Below are positions 22,182 through 34,653 of a DNA stretch of 64,000 nt, one piece after another (within the stretch, counting starts at the first letter, position 1; the number at the start of each line of letters is the position of its first letter). A program made the translations under genes and the position numbers. The DNA comes from Callipepla californica brunnescens (lineage: Eukaryota > Chordata > Aves > Galliformes > Odontophoridae). The stretch covers positions 29,183,720 through 29,247,719 of the forward strand of contig JALIRH010000007.1 of NCBI GenBank assembly GCA_023055505.1, in the 5' to 3' direction. A model generated the notes under the pieces. That model was not told where the DNA came from and searched no databases. It saw only the letters and a program-made list of their open reading frames with translations.

Positions 22182-24299
22182 TGGCATTCTGAGGACAAGA
22201 GATAAACTAAGGGACTGAGCACAACCACCTTCAGCAGAAAGATAAAATGCCAATTATCTGCTACTGACTCCCTCCCCTTCCTTTACAAGCAAACACTTTC
22301 TCAATTTGATGCCAGTCCCAACAATACTGTACTCTGATTGCTGATGTTCACGAGTAGCTTACTCCATATTTCATGATGTTCCTCACATAGGCTGAGCTGG
22401 AGCTTGTCAGTGTGTGCTGTCACTGCAGAACCAGCCCAGCATCTTTGGGAGGATGTTTCGAATTGTACAACTTGTTATGCACATGGGTAGTATTCATATC
22501 AGCAACCAGCCTGATGCATAGACCTCAAAGGTAGAAGGCCCAAGTCTACGACAAGGAAAGGTTAGTTTGGAGTGAAAGTAATCTGGAAGGCAGTGTGGCC
22601 CCTATCTGCCCAGGGCTCAGCAGCCAATAACTAAAAGATGGACCAAGCACAGAAGGAAGCTGAAGCTTGGATGCTGAATAAAATCTCATCTGAAGGATAT
22701 TCTGCTGCTGCTGTTCTGCCCGTGCCAATGTAATCCTCAAGCTTTGCGAGAGACTTTCCATGCTCATTTAGAGTCTTCATAGTTCTTCTGGATTCAAAAC
22801 TGAAACTAAATAGAACTGGGCAACTCATTTTAAGTGCAAAACACCTGTGCTTTTCTTCAGTTCTGTTCTAGAAGAACTGCAGAACCAGCTCAGGATAATG
22901 AGAATCTTAATCCCTTTGCTGTCTTATTAGTTCATACAGGTTAATCGAAGATCAGCGAAAGTACAAAGATCTCACTTTGAGTTTACTAAGACAGATCTGC
23001 TCTGGAAGGTCAGATTTCTGTGGTGTAAGCAGCCCAAGAAAGCAATCCTTCCAGTTGTGTACCCAGAAAATAAAGCACTTTGACTATCCACAAGCCTTTT
23101 TTTCGCCACTTGCTCTTGGCTGCTCTTACTTGACAAGTTTGACAGCTTGCATCTGCTATTGATGCGCTCATCACTTCAGAAGCAAGAACAAGCTTGTTTA
23201 CTCTGCCAGTTTCCTCAATCATACAAGTCTTCTATAGGAAAGACTAGCAGACCAGCAAGGAAAAAAGGAATCAGGTATAAGATTTGCTTGTAATTGCAGT
23301 GTTTTTTAAAGCAAAAAAAAAAAAAAAAAAAAAAGGAAACCGTGTAAGATGGTGGCCATTAAATGTCAGCGGCAACTGACCAGGGATGGAGAAACTCTTC
23401 TGCTACCACACATGCTCTGTTCCCAGGTTGTGATGATATACAGAGGATACAGATTTGGGAGGGTGGTACACGTTCTTCTTATGTGCTTGACAGGGAAATT
23501 CAGAAAACTGGGGAACTTTGTAAAGCAGTACTTCTGCTTTTCCTCCTTGAGAATTTTCAGGTGAAAAATCACAGGCAGCATCCAGTGCTGCCAACCAAAT
23601 AGGATGCAGCTGACATCCCTTAGGACACTGACCCAGGGCACACAGTATAGGGTTGCTTATCTGGTGATACAACCCCTGTCCACAGAAGGGCTAAATGGTC
23701 CTCTCCTGCTGTGATCTGGTGCTCAGGCTGCATCTGGCCCCATGCAAGAAGCAGCTCCCCAGACTGCTGGCATCTCTTCTTTCCTGTCTGGATTTTATGC
23801 AGTGTGAGTGACGCAAATGGTCAGTGGCACAGGTTCCTTACTCAGAAAAGAATGCTCGGGTTACACACAGAGATATTCAGTCTTTTTTTCTTTTCTTTCT
23901 TGTTTCTACATAAACCTCTTTCATTTTCTCTAAAGTTTTCTGTGAGGAAGAAATAATAAACCCCAATCTCCCTCCTTGCCATTGTACACGTTCGCTGAAA
24001 CTTTACAAGACCAAAGCAAAGACTTGGAAGATTTGCCTTAAGTCAAGCATGAGGGGAATGGTACAGATACCAAGCATTTGATCTTCCCAAACAACTTATT
24101 TCATTTCTGCCATGAAACACCTTTGGCTGTTCCCAATCAGATGAAAGATAACCAGATCCCTGCATCAAAGACATAGAGTGAATCCAAAATGCGGCCACAT
24201 CCCCCAGGCAGAGTCAGCCTCCCCCAGGCCACCCCCAACCAGCTCCAGCCCTGAGCAACCAATGACTGCGACAGCGATTTCAGAGTCAAGATAAGTTGG
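22182..24299 (+). other. GJA10: GJA10 3' UTR and GJA10-BACH2 intergenic gap
   Basis: Non-coding sequence after the GJA10 stop. Candidate poly(A) signals AATAAA occur at 22677, 23069 and 23955, so the transcript end is uncertain. A pure A run of about 22 bases lies near 23313-23334. No transposon or further gene is recognised. The gap to the BACH2 3' end is short, at most about 2 kb. Confidence 0.55.
22677..22682 (+). terminator. GJA10: Candidate polyadenylation signal, GJA10
   Basis: AATAAA in GATGCTGAATAAAATCTC, about 500 bases after the stop. The later hexamers at 23069-23074 and 23955-23960 are equally canonical, so this assignment is tentative. Confidence 0.35.
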
Positions 24300-24322
24300 T
24301 TTACAATACATAATGATATGTC

Positions 24323-24328
24323 TTTATT
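24323..24328 (-). terminator. BACH2: Likely distal polyadenylation signal, BACH2
   Basis: The plus strand reads TCTTTATTTCATC, giving AATAAA on the BACH2 strand. It lies where the UTR-like AT-rich stretch ends and more GC-rich sequence (24190-24270) begins. Other minus-strand AATAAA hexamers upstream could be used as alternatives. Confidence 0.5.
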
Positions 24329-25735
24329 TCATCAACAGAAATGGTGTCTAGACAAAATTCAGTTAACACTAGCAATTCAAATGAATGAAAAGGGTCGGGT
24401 GCTTTTTTTTTTTTTTTCTTTCTCATTTTTGTTTTTTGCACAATACTGTATTTACAATGAGTAAATGACGTTTTAAATTCATTAGTTCATAGCAATGCTT
24501 TCTTCCAAAAAGGTAAAAATTCTTAGTAACAGAGAGTAAGCATCAACAGCCACCTCATTTATTTATACAATAAAAATCACAAGAAACCACAGTCACCTAG
24601 AAAAAAAATAAAGACAAGCTTAAGAACTAGTACAATAAAATGATGCATTGAATTAAGTTACATTAATCGCATAGAATTTGTGTAAAAAGTATGTAGAAAA
24701 AACACCTGATGTAACCTGTTACAGTCATTGACCAGTTATGAGAGGTACAGAGGGTTATACAGGTAGATATGTGTGAAAACTGTCCATTCTGTTTGACCTG
24801 GGGAGGAAGAGAAGAGGGGCTGCACCCCCTTGCATACACTGATAAAACCCTGTTTTGAATATGGCCTCTGAAGTTTGTAAGGCATATATAAGAGGTGCAC
24901 TTGTAACCAACTGGTTCTGGAACAAACTCTTAGGGCATCCCCACCCTTGAAATCAAAGGTGATGCTTGAGATCAATGGTAAACAAACACGCATCAAATAT
25001 CACCAAAGTGTTTAGTATAGTTCCTGCCAGTCTGCGGGATCCAGATAGCTTCCGTCAGAGCACAACCAGTAGTGGAAACAGTATCTAGAGCATGCACACT
25101 TCTCTCGGGTATGTCACAAACACAAGGTACCAGCATCCTGTGCAAATCCTGTGTTTCCTGGGACCATCACTTTGTGATGGGGCTGAGCCCCGCTGGCAGC
25201 CCTGGCCCCCCGAAATGAGGGGCTGGCTGGGCTTGCAGCCTGGGCCCAGCTCTGCTTCTACGCAGTCAATGAACTCAAACACTGCCAGATGCCATTTCTA
25301 TTTTAGGATGCTCTCCATGAGCCCAAAGGGACAACAGCGGCCCTGCACAGGTCATTTCATCCCTGGAAAGGGCTCTTCCCACAAAAGTCATACAAGAACA
25401 GGAGTCATCTAGCTGGGTTTCAGCAGTCATTTGTTGGGGGCAACTACCTTATGAAAAGGTATTTTTAGGATTCCTTCCTGCCAAAAAGTGGTTTTATTTG
25501 CAAAAATGGCAACACTGTATGTGTCATACCTTAAAATGTATATCAGTATTTGACTTTGATATAAATAATACCTATCTTGGTGGAGTGTAGGAAAATACTG
25601 TACACTTAGTCTTTGCAAGTAATGCCATTAACATTTTGAGAGTAAAGAGAATAATTATTCTACAGACCACCAACAATAGATCTTTTAAATATACACACAG
25701 TATTTGAACATATGCATATACACATATATTGGATT

Positions 25736-25764
25736 CTGCAGCATCAGACCTGATGCCTGAGTCA
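25736..25764 (-). promoter_or_regulatory. BACH2: BACH2 3' UTR hairpin/TGAGTCA motif, copy 1
   Basis: The plus strand reads CTGCA, then GCATCAGACCTGATGC and CTGAGTCA. The middle is a perfect 7+7 inverted repeat around AC, a hairpin in either strand. It is followed by TGAGTCA, the AP-1/half-MARE core. A near-copy occurs 1.1 kb away at 26846. Function unknown. Confidence 0.5.
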
Positions 25765-26845
25765 CAAAATACTCTGTGGAGTATTATAAATATACATATA
25801 GGTATTATAAACAGGAAAACACACAAACACACACTAGAATTCTATATGTATGTATAAGTACATACATGTGTTGCAGATATATAAAACTAACTTGGATTGG
25901 GTTGGCAGAGACAAAACTGAAATGAAGTCAAAAATCTGTTGAGAACATTTTTAGCAGGAAAGAGAGCGTCGGTTCGTTATGGCAATGATTTTAGTTTCAC
26001 CTCACTCCTATACTGAGCAGATCCCTCCTTTTGCAAGGCCATCAGCTCCACTGCTCACGTTGAAGCTAAATCTTCTCTAGACAGATCAAAAATACATACT
26101 TTTAAAACACTACAAGCATGGGCTACACCATTCACCCAAAGACACCGCCAAATGCATGTCGGATCAGAACAAGGTGAAAGCAGCGCTCCTTGTTGCAACG
26201 GTAGAGGAAACAAAGTGGGTTGAAACACAAGCTGGTGCAAGCCTGGCAAACGTTCCCTTTCTCTCACTGAAAAAAGTCACTAGAGGTTCGTTCTGGCAAC
26301 CCATCCCTCTCTTTTCAGCAACCACAGCAGTGGGTTATGAGACACGAGTGAGGCTGTTGTGTGGACTGGAAGTACAGTGCTTCACCGTGCTTTCTCCCAG
26401 TGGATCAGCTTTTATTTTATTACAGGATTATAGTGATTCCAGCATGCAGATTTGTTTTTATTAGGCAATCATACAGTTACATATTAAGAAATCTAACTCT
26501 ACCTATCTATGTGTTTTAACTTCTATTTAAGCGCTCTTTAGAATGCAGACTCGACAAAGTGTTGAACTCCAGATTAACAACCACACTATCAGCATTAATC
26601 ATTCCTCTGGCAGCAGTTAATCCATTTAGCTAAGTTATTTATCTAGTTCCCACTCTCCTTTATAAAGAGAAGTAGCAGTTAGCATACTAATCACCATGGC
26701 TTGCCTTTGCAGCACATTTTACTTCCTTGGGAAAAAATAATACAAGGATTAGATCCAAAAATATAGTGCATCTTAAAAGCAGCATATACCCTTAGAAAGA
26801 CATTTAATAAATTACTTGTACAATATATAAAATAATAGTTTTATA

Positions 26846-26875
26846 CTGCAGCATCAAACTCTGACGCCTGAGTCA
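26846..26875 (-). promoter_or_regulatory. BACH2: BACH2 3' UTR hairpin/TGAGTCA motif, copy 2
   Basis: It reads CTGCA, then GCATCAAACTCTGACGC and CTGAGTCA. It matches copy 1 at 27 of 30 aligned positions (two substitutions, one single-base gap), while the sequence outside is unrelated. In the mRNA the 5-bp stem is kept through a G-U pair, GCGUC with GAUGC. Confidence 0.5.
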
Positions 26876-29800
26876 TCGTATGTTAGGAAGTCTGTCATAT
26901 AAATACTGGGATCTCCTGATAAGACAGCCAACATTTTTGCTTTTGTTTTGCTTCTTTTCTGTTTTATTTTCTATGTTGTTTTTTTTTAATCTTTTTTTTT
27001 TTTTTTGCACTACTTTATTTTGTTCCAGAATCAGCTTGCAATGAGCTTTAATTATGTTCAAGGCACCCCCAGAGAACGCAGAGAAACAAACACATCATAT
27101 AGTGTAGTACTCACCTGACAAAGCATAACAAGCCTAAATGAAATGAGGTTTCTTGGCAATACAGGTAGAGCAATGGCAAAGGAAGATGAGGGTTAGGTAC
27201 AGACTGGACAAAGCGCAAAGGACTCACATACCCATGGAGCAGCGCAGCACTCAGCAGGGGGATGGATGGGTCTCATCACACCTCTCCCAAGCAATGTCTG
27301 ATGCTGCAAGTGTCCTCTTTGACAAATGCAAAGAGTCTTAAGACCATGGTGACCACTAGCCAAACTCTTCAAATCAGTTAACGTTACAGTCCGCTGTTTT
27401 GTTTTTCCAAATGGTATCCTTGAAATACCATTTGACCTCCTGATAAGAGCCGTAGGGTATCCAAGCTGATGTCCAGTTCTGAAACTAATTCTCCCAATGC
27501 CTTCCTTTTAAAAGTTAGCCCAGTAACAGCTTTGAAAGCCATGTGGTTCAGAATAGCAAAAAACCTCAAAACAAAATAGAAACAAAAAAACAACCACCAC
27601 CACCAAAAAAAAAACTCACTGAAAAGCTATGATACATGTAAATATAGGAAGCAATGACACAAAACCAGCCACTTCTAATGGGGAAGAATGAAATCAAACA
27701 TCCACAAAAGCTCACGGGGGAGGGAAAGAGAGTGAGAGGAGAAGAAGATTGAGGAAGAGACACTTATTTGAGCAGTGGTTTTATATATCAGTTCCCAAGG
27801 TAGAGAAAATCAAGAGACCCAGCACTCGTAGGAAGCCAGGTCAAACTGAGAGCTGCAGCGCAATGGTTGTGAGGGTGGGTTTTTAAACCGCTGGAATGAG
27901 GTCAAGAGTACCAGTTGCACATGAGTTGTTAGTAGAGTAAATCTTCATGCCAGGAAGCAAGTTAAAACTTGGTTTTACGCTCATAAAACATTCTATCTAT
28001 TCATATATATAGGAGGTCACTTAAAAAATAAAAAAGGCAACAGAAAAAACATCTTTAAAATACTGTGTCAGTTGACCCATCCCTCCCTCCCCCAACCCCC
28101 CAAAGTAGCTATGACTCTATAATGTGATTCACATTTAGTTTTAAATTCTAGCTTTCACCGTGGTCTCATAGAAACAAAACTTCTCTGCGAAGCACAGAAC
28201 TGCTTTGCAACGTCAGTGAATTCAAAGGAAAATCAGATCCCCCCAGGAGCTCCTCAGACAGTTACCTGCGAGAGGGGAGGTGGGAGGGGGTTGGAGATTT
28301 TTAGCTTAAGCTCCTGTAATAAGAAAGAACGACACCTCCCCCTTTCTCAGCCATGTGAACTAGGAGTTTATGGCATTTGTATACTTTTGAACATGTAAAG
28401 GTAAGGATTTTTTACAGTAATGATTAATACTTAAACATAAATATTCTCCTACATTATATACTAGTTTTTCTTTGTACATGCGGGGAAAAAAAGTATTTTC
28501 AACAAACATGGCACATGCTATATGCATTTCCTCCTCGGTAGCTTGGCTACAAGAGTGTGGGCGCAGAGGGCAAAAGCAAGACTTTGTGGCGAGTGGGCGA
28601 CGTCCATAAGCACAGGCTGAAGGTGAGAGAAGGGAGAGAGGGAGCTGATTCCTCCTCCAAGGTCAAGCTGCTGATCTACTGAGTGCCTCAAGAGAGCTCC
28701 AGCGCACACCTCAAAATGTAAACGTTAGCACAGACCGCAGTATCGCTCAGTGCCGCTGAGAAGCTGCTACCCCCAATTTTTATTTACTTATTTTTAAATA
28801 GGTGTGAACAGCTGGTCATTTTTTTTTCAGCAAGAACAAACAATATCAGCCAGTAAAGCACATGACAGTTGTCGTCCAGGATAAAGCCACGCAACCTGGC
28901 ACATGTAGGGCGAAGAACCACAAAATAAAAACTCAGTACGCTTAGAATAATAATAATTACTAAAAAAGCATTAAGAGGACGTTTTCTGTCTACACTGTAC
29001 ATACAAGATGTTATGCTTGGAAAGCTGCTGTCTCACACAGTCGTAAATGAGTCAACACTGCTTCAGTACAAATCCAATGCAGTAACAACTAAGCCAATTC
29101 ACTGAGTAGTCTCCTTTGAGACAGCGCTTTTCTAGCTGAGATTTGTCCTGAAGGCAATGCTGTAGGATGAGTGGATCCTGGAACACAAGAACTAGAAGGG
29201 CAAGAAACCAAACTGGGTGCCGACAGAGTATGACTTGCTCTTAGAGGGTACAGTGCTAACTTGACTCCTGTAGGGAAACCAGAGCCAGTGGTGAGGGGTC
29301 TGGTCCTGCAACTCTTCCTACCTAGGCAGGATCCCTGACTTCACCAGAGCCACCTCTGCAGCTCGGGTCTGGGGAAGGTCTGAGGAAAGCTGAGGTGATG
29401 CTACAGGGACTACTACTTGGAGCAGCAGCTGCTTCCATGAGTAAAGGATGCAGACTGGGGCTGGCAAAGAAGCCGCCGAAGTGTGCTGATGTGATTTCCA
29501 CTTACTTTATTTCATGGAACGTATGGTGAACAGATCTAGTTGTCAAATACGTTTCTCTCTAAAGAGTGAAATATATTTTACCCTATAAGAATCCAAAAGC
29601 ATCGTTAACAGCACTTAAGCTTGGTTTGTGAAACAGAAAGAAGTCTGAATATAAAAATAATTCAAGCAGATTCTCTTTACAAACTGTATAGTGAATTCAG
29701 TATTTGGCAAGACCATTTCTGCTATGTAATGAGCTCCTGAGTGTTTGTCTATTAGCTAAAACTTTTCTATTTTCTTTAAGCCATAAAGCAAAGAAAACCA

Positions 29801-30191
29801 TATACTCAAGTTATACTGAAGTCACAACTTCATTTATGAAAAGAGGTTTGACCAGAAACTCAGTGCAAGTGGCAAAGTTGACCATTACTGTACAGTATCT
29901 GCAAGAAAATAAAATAAATCCACATTGCTCAAGTGGCACAAAATGGCTGTGCCCCCCAAAAAAATGTCTATAATAAAATCTGAAATAAGATTCCAACATT
30001 AAAATTTTATAAATAAGTACAAATTGAATGATATTGCTGAACTGCGAACCAAGAAAAAAGATCGTGTAACAAGTTACCAAACTAGTTCTAGCATCGAAGA
30101 CAAAAAGGAATGTTGGAACTTGTTTATACAATATAAATGAAAGCTTCCAGTTTGTAGGATGAGAAAAATTGAGGCATGCAGGGACTTTTGC

Positions 30192-30233
30192 ATATGGATA
30201 TATATATTTTATATATATTATATATAATATATA
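30192..30233. repeat. TA-rich palindromic simple repeat
   Basis: TATATATATTTTATATATAT-type sequence followed by further TATA units, about 400 bases beyond the BACH2 stop in its 3' UTR. Simple AT repeat, partly self-complementary. Confidence 0.85.
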
Positions 30234-30627
30234 CAGTTTAGCTATAAAACTTTGATGTGTAAAGAAGCTGTCTTCAATGAAAAATTGAACATTCAGAGGA
30301 AATTCCTGAGTTAGGGTTTTGTGACATGGGCCACTGAGAAAAAAGCTGCGGTTGGGTCCTCAGAGGTGTTATGTCCATCCCTGTTAAGATTGAAATCAAC
30401 ATACAAAAACAGACAGTGTTGCCACTGTGTAATTCCCTGCCTGAGCAAGGGATAGCACCATTGTGAAGATAACTCCTGCTTGTAGAGAGGAGGGAATACT
30501 TAAAAACAGTATTGCTGCTAAGACCACTGTAGTGTGCACCAAATACGTTCTTCTAGACAACAAATGAGCACTGCCACTGGCTGACTGAAGAACACCTGAC
30601 CAGGTGTAACGGTAATGTTACAAGTCA

Positions 30628-31107
30628 CTAGGTGTAATCTTTCCTAGGCTGTTCATCTGTTGTACATTTATCAGTCATTTCCTGACAGAAGTCTACCGTG
30701 ACCGTTTGGCTACTCTGCTCTCGTGGAAGCTCTCTCTCAGGGTAAGTACCTGGCTCAGCTCCATCCAACCCCCCGCCGCTGGCCGAGCAATTCTCTGAGA
30801 CGTTGTTGGGCAGCCAGGGTGCTCCCAGCTGCACGGGGCCCTGCTCTGAGCAGCACTGCATGCCTTCCCCAACACACTGCGACGTCGCCAGGCCCTGCTC
30901 CACGCCCGTTGAGGGGCTGATGTTGGTGGCCGTCTGCAGATCCATGGGTCTGAGAACGGGGCAGTAGCGGTGGAGGGCTTGGATCTGTTCCGGGCTCTGC
31001 ATGTCTCTGCACACTTCTTGGGAAAGACACGAGAAGTTATCTAGCAATTCGCCCATGCTTGCTTTCAGCTGGTTCCTTTCTGAGAGCAATTTCTCTTTCT
31101 CACACAC
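30628..31107 (-). CDS. BACH2: BACH2, terminal coding exon
   Basis: The acceptor on the minus strand is a T-tract ending CAG at 31108. The exon starts in phase 0 with VCEKEKLLSERNQLK, the second half of the leucine zipper used to dimerise with small MAF proteins. It continues through GELLDNFSCLSQEVC and a Cys-Pro (RYCPVLRP), then a variable linker. The conserved C terminus is VDFCQEMTDKCTTDEQ and RKDYT before the stop at 30628. That C-terminal stretch is known in BACH proteins as a cytoplasmic localisation signal recognised by CRM1. The exon encodes 159 residues plus stop. BACH1 ends TDKCTTDE, whereas the QPRKDYT extension identifies BACH2. Confidence 0.95.
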   Translation of the reverse strand: MCEKEKLLSERNQLKASMGELLDNFSCLSQEVCRDMQSPEQIQALHRYCPVLRPMDLQTATNISPSTGVEQGLATSQCVGEGMQCCSEQGPVQLGAPWLPNNVSENCSASGGGLDGAEPGTYPERELPREQSSQTVTVDFCQEMTDKCTTDEQPRKDYT

Positions 31108-34100
31108 CTGAAAAAAAAAAGAAGGCACCTTACTTGGAAGAAAGGCCATCCATCCTTGGCTGTACTCAAGGAGAATTCTGACACAGCACAGTTATTTTTT
31201 AAATGGGCAGAGAAAATGTCACGAAGACATCAGATATTGACCACTAATAGGTCTGAGTGGACTGCAGCTTGGGAAACGTTTGGAAGAAAGCATCTGAGTT
31301 GTTAGACAACAGTCATACATTATTCCAACAGGCTGTTAGTTTCCTTAGCAGGCTAAGGCTGCTTGATGTATGATATAAAAAACTCTGAAAGAAACGTTTT
31401 GATGGAGAAAAACCATTATCTGCCCAAACAAGAATAAATCAGAATCTCGTTGTTGAAGAGAGGACATGCAGCAGTTCATTCTCTAAGTGCCAGGACAATC
31501 AGTCAGCCTGAGTGCATCTCCTTGGAGCTATGAACGCCCATCACTACTGCACAGTATGGTGTTTGGAGGAGAGAACTTGGGTCAGTGTGTGCTCTCTGGT
31601 CTGTACCATAGCTGTACCATGCTTACTGGTTTGAGTTTGACCTAAACAAGATTATTCCATGAAGATGCATGTGAAAATCCCAAAGGTAGATGGGCTTTCT
31701 GATTCAAACATTGGGGTGGTGAACCAGGTGGAGTCAGGCACAGAGAAAGACCAAGCCAGGGTGCCCACTGCTAAAAGCTCACGTTGACCCATAGCAGAAC
31801 AGTGGGAATGGTCCTGCTACATTAGTACCACCATCCAGCATACAGCTCAAGAGAGCAGATCAGATTTTGCAGAGCACAAGACCTATTTCCAGAGCTCAGC
31901 TGGCCCTGAAAGCAGTGCACCATGTACCTCACCTGGTAACACTGCTAAACTCAAGCTGCCTTGGCATCTGAGGTGTGAAAACTCCACCACTCGGATAACC
32001 CAGCTACGGGTGGCTGCTGATAGCATTACTCCATGTCTAAATCCCACACTGAAAGCATGCAGCTGTGTGAAAGAGGAAGAGAGCAGTGTATATGAAAAGA
32101 ACTAACTGCTAAAATATTGATAAATCTACCAAGAAAGCATAAAAATAATAAAAAAATAAACAGATGCTCAAGTACATCTTGAGATAATGAATTATGGAAG
32201 AGAATATGCTGTGAGATGGCATGAAAAAATGGGAATGTGAATGGGTAGATGGATGAGCGAGAGAAAGCAGGCAAAAAACCCTACCTACCAAACTCAGATG
32301 TGACCATTTCACTCACTGTCTTCTGTGAAACCATCTGTGACATGGAGATGGGTGACCTACAGGTAGCAAGTGCAACGGGGAAAAAGGGTCTTCCAAAAAA
32401 ATAAAAGAAAGCCTATCCAAGTGAAAACTCCTTAAAACCAAGCACTGTCACATAATTAAGAAGACTGGAAATTACTGGTCACAAAGAGGACGGAAGATGA
32501 CAAAGGAATTTCCAGTGACCTTAAGTACAGCCTTGAAGCAGACAGCGTGCTCGGGCTGCAAGTGTCTGGGGAGGGGCAGGAGTGCTGGAGAGGCAATGCT
32601 TAAGTTGCATGAGTTTGATTACTTTCACTGCTATATCCTCTTGCACATCTCATAACAGTCTTTGTAATGAATGCTCTTTTTTCATTAGGATGCCCAGAGC
32701 CCACTCCCTATGTACTCAAGTACAGCTGTGTAGAAATCTTCAAATTACTTTCCAAGACCCCTGCATCTCAAAGAGATTTTGATTCGTGGAATTCAGCAGA
32801 GATCAGGCCCAAAAGGCCACTCAGATTCCTTTCATTCACTTCTCAGAGACGTGTGTGCTGGGGAAAAAACGGAGCTTGAGAAATCTATGTTGTCTTTCCA
32901 CAGTTGACAATGTAAAATAATAAAAAGTTATTCTGTAGGACTGCATAAATTCAATGAACTTGAATTAATTTGCAAGTAAAGGTAATGGATATCACACACA
33001 AGCCATACCTGCTGCTCATGCAGCCCTTGCAGCACTCTCCAAGGTGCTCTCTGCTACAGCTGAATTCTTCTCTTTGTCAGTTTGGTGCAGGGGGGTAGGC
33101 AGGCATGGCTGGGACTGAGCCTGCTTCTCCTGCCAACCCTGCCTCTGTGCCTCTTCCTCACCCTGCAGAACCCCTGACTCATCCTGCAACCGTTGTGGAT
33201 TAGGCTTGGTGAAGAAAGCGGTTGCTCAGTGTTTTGTTTATCTTTGATGTCTGGTTTGTTTTGCATCAGCCAAGCCCTACTCATACAAATGTTTTTATTT
33301 TTGCTTCTTCTTTTACCACCAGGGCTTCAGCAGCGTGGTATTTGAGACTTCACGAGCCTTGATGATGTAAGTCTCCCAGCCAGCTTGTGGGGTCGGCGTC
33401 ACCTCCACTGTGCAGATGGGAAGCAGACCCGCACAGGCAGTAAGTGACTAACTCAACGTGCTGTGGCTTTTGCCATTTGTAGAGTGGCGACAACGCAGCT
33501 TCTTCCAGCAGATCCCTGTCTCTTTCACACTGTCTTTGCTGCAGCTTGAGCTGAGAAAGGAGGATGCTGAAGGCCGCTTTTGACATGCAACCTGCTATCA
33601 TCAGAACAAGAAGCATCCCATTTCCCAGCCCACTAAGTTCAACCTGCAGCTGAGCGAATGTGCAGGCAGATATTGAAGTCAAAGACTCCAAATAACCTTT
33701 GATTTTAATGTAAACTGGGTACACAGAGATCTCCAAAGGGAAAACAGCTTCAGCTCCTTTCGTTTCATCAATGGGAATTAATTCGTTTATCACTCACATC
33801 TTTGGATATTCAAAGGCTGGGCTTAATGCTGGGCTCCTGAATCTCTGCTGAGAGACAAAATCCAACTGTCTGGTCCTGCATGTTGCATACCCCACTTCTC
33901 ATAACAGCTGTTCTGAGACACCTACATTAATTTTGACTTGTCAGAAAACTTTTAGGGCTTTTCAACTTATCAGGAGGTGCCAACCCATTCTCAAGTTCCA
34001 GTGCTACATTCCTTCTCCTGAGTGATACCCTGCAGACTCCCCACCCCTTGTCTCAGGCCTATTTTGTTGTGTACCTTCTTGCTTTTTCAATGGGTAAGGA

Positions 34101-34312
34101 AAGGCAGGAGAAGAGAAATGCCTCCCTCAGACCACAGGCACATTTGTCAGAAGGGGTGGGGGTGCTTGTAGTGCCTTTAGCTAAGATGTCTACACCTGAC
34201 ATAGTTCTCCAGGTGAACTTATTTAGTCATGGAAAGAAACAGGCACTTCTGGGCTGTACAACACCTCCTTTGGTGCAGGATAGGACATTTAAATAACACT
34301 TGACAGCTACCA

Positions 34313-34590
34313 CAGAATCATAGGATGGCCTGGGTTGAAAAGTACCTCAAAGATCACCCAGTTTCAACCCCCCATGCTGTGGGCAGGGCTGCCAAGCACT
34401 AGACCAGGTTGCTCAGAGCCACATCCAGCCTTGCCTTGAATGCCTCCAGGGATGGGGCATCCACAATCTCTCTGGGCAACCTGTTTCAGTGCATCACCAC
34501 CCTCTGAATGAAAAACTTCCTCCTAGTATCTAACCTAAATCTCACCTGTCTTAGTTTAAAACCATTCCCACTTGTCCTATCACTATCAAC
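34313..34590 (-). mobile_element. CR1 LINE 3'-end fragment
   Basis: From the left: CAGAATCATAGGATGGCC, GGGTTGAAAAGTACCTC, CATCCAGCCTTGCCTTGAAT, GGGCATCCACAATCTCTCT and CCACTTGTCCTATCAC. This is the reverse complement of the CR1 3' UTR and the end of ORF2. 5'-truncated, about 280 bases, moderately diverged. Confidence 0.93.
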
Positions 34591-34608
34591 CCATGTAAAT
34601 TACCTATT

Positions 34609-34653
34609 GTTACTATTATTATTACTATTACTACTATAATCTATTATTACTGT
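34609..34653. repeat. Imperfect (ATT)n trinucleotide repeat
   Basis: ATTGTTACTATTATTATTAC-type sequence near the 5'-truncated end of the CR1 copy. Confidence 0.8.

Larger units (their letters stand above)
24300..30627 (-). other. BACH2: BACH2 3' UTR
   Basis: About 6.3 kb of AT-rich sequence between the BACH2 stop codon and a minus-strand AATAAA at 24323. A UTR of several kilobases is typical for this gene. It contains a duplicated hairpin/TGAGTCA motif (25736 and 26846), a GC-rich island with a perfect 7-bp hairpin near 25164-25260, T/A-runs near 26975-27005 and a TA palindrome at 30192-30233. No coding gene or CR1 is seen in it. The distal limit is inferred from the poly(A) signal. Confidence 0.7.

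Noticed and set aside
33380..33480. Possible MIR-type repeat (sequence near GTGCAGATGGGAAGCAGACC)
   Set aside because: Loose resemblance to the mammalian MIR consensus over a short span; too weak to call in a bird-like genome.
33350..33793. 147-codon minus-strand open frame in a BACH2 intron
   Set aside because: No domain I recognise, no convincing splice sites around it, and the length is reachable by chance. BACH2 reads continuously in phase without it. Transcript evidence would be needed to revive it.
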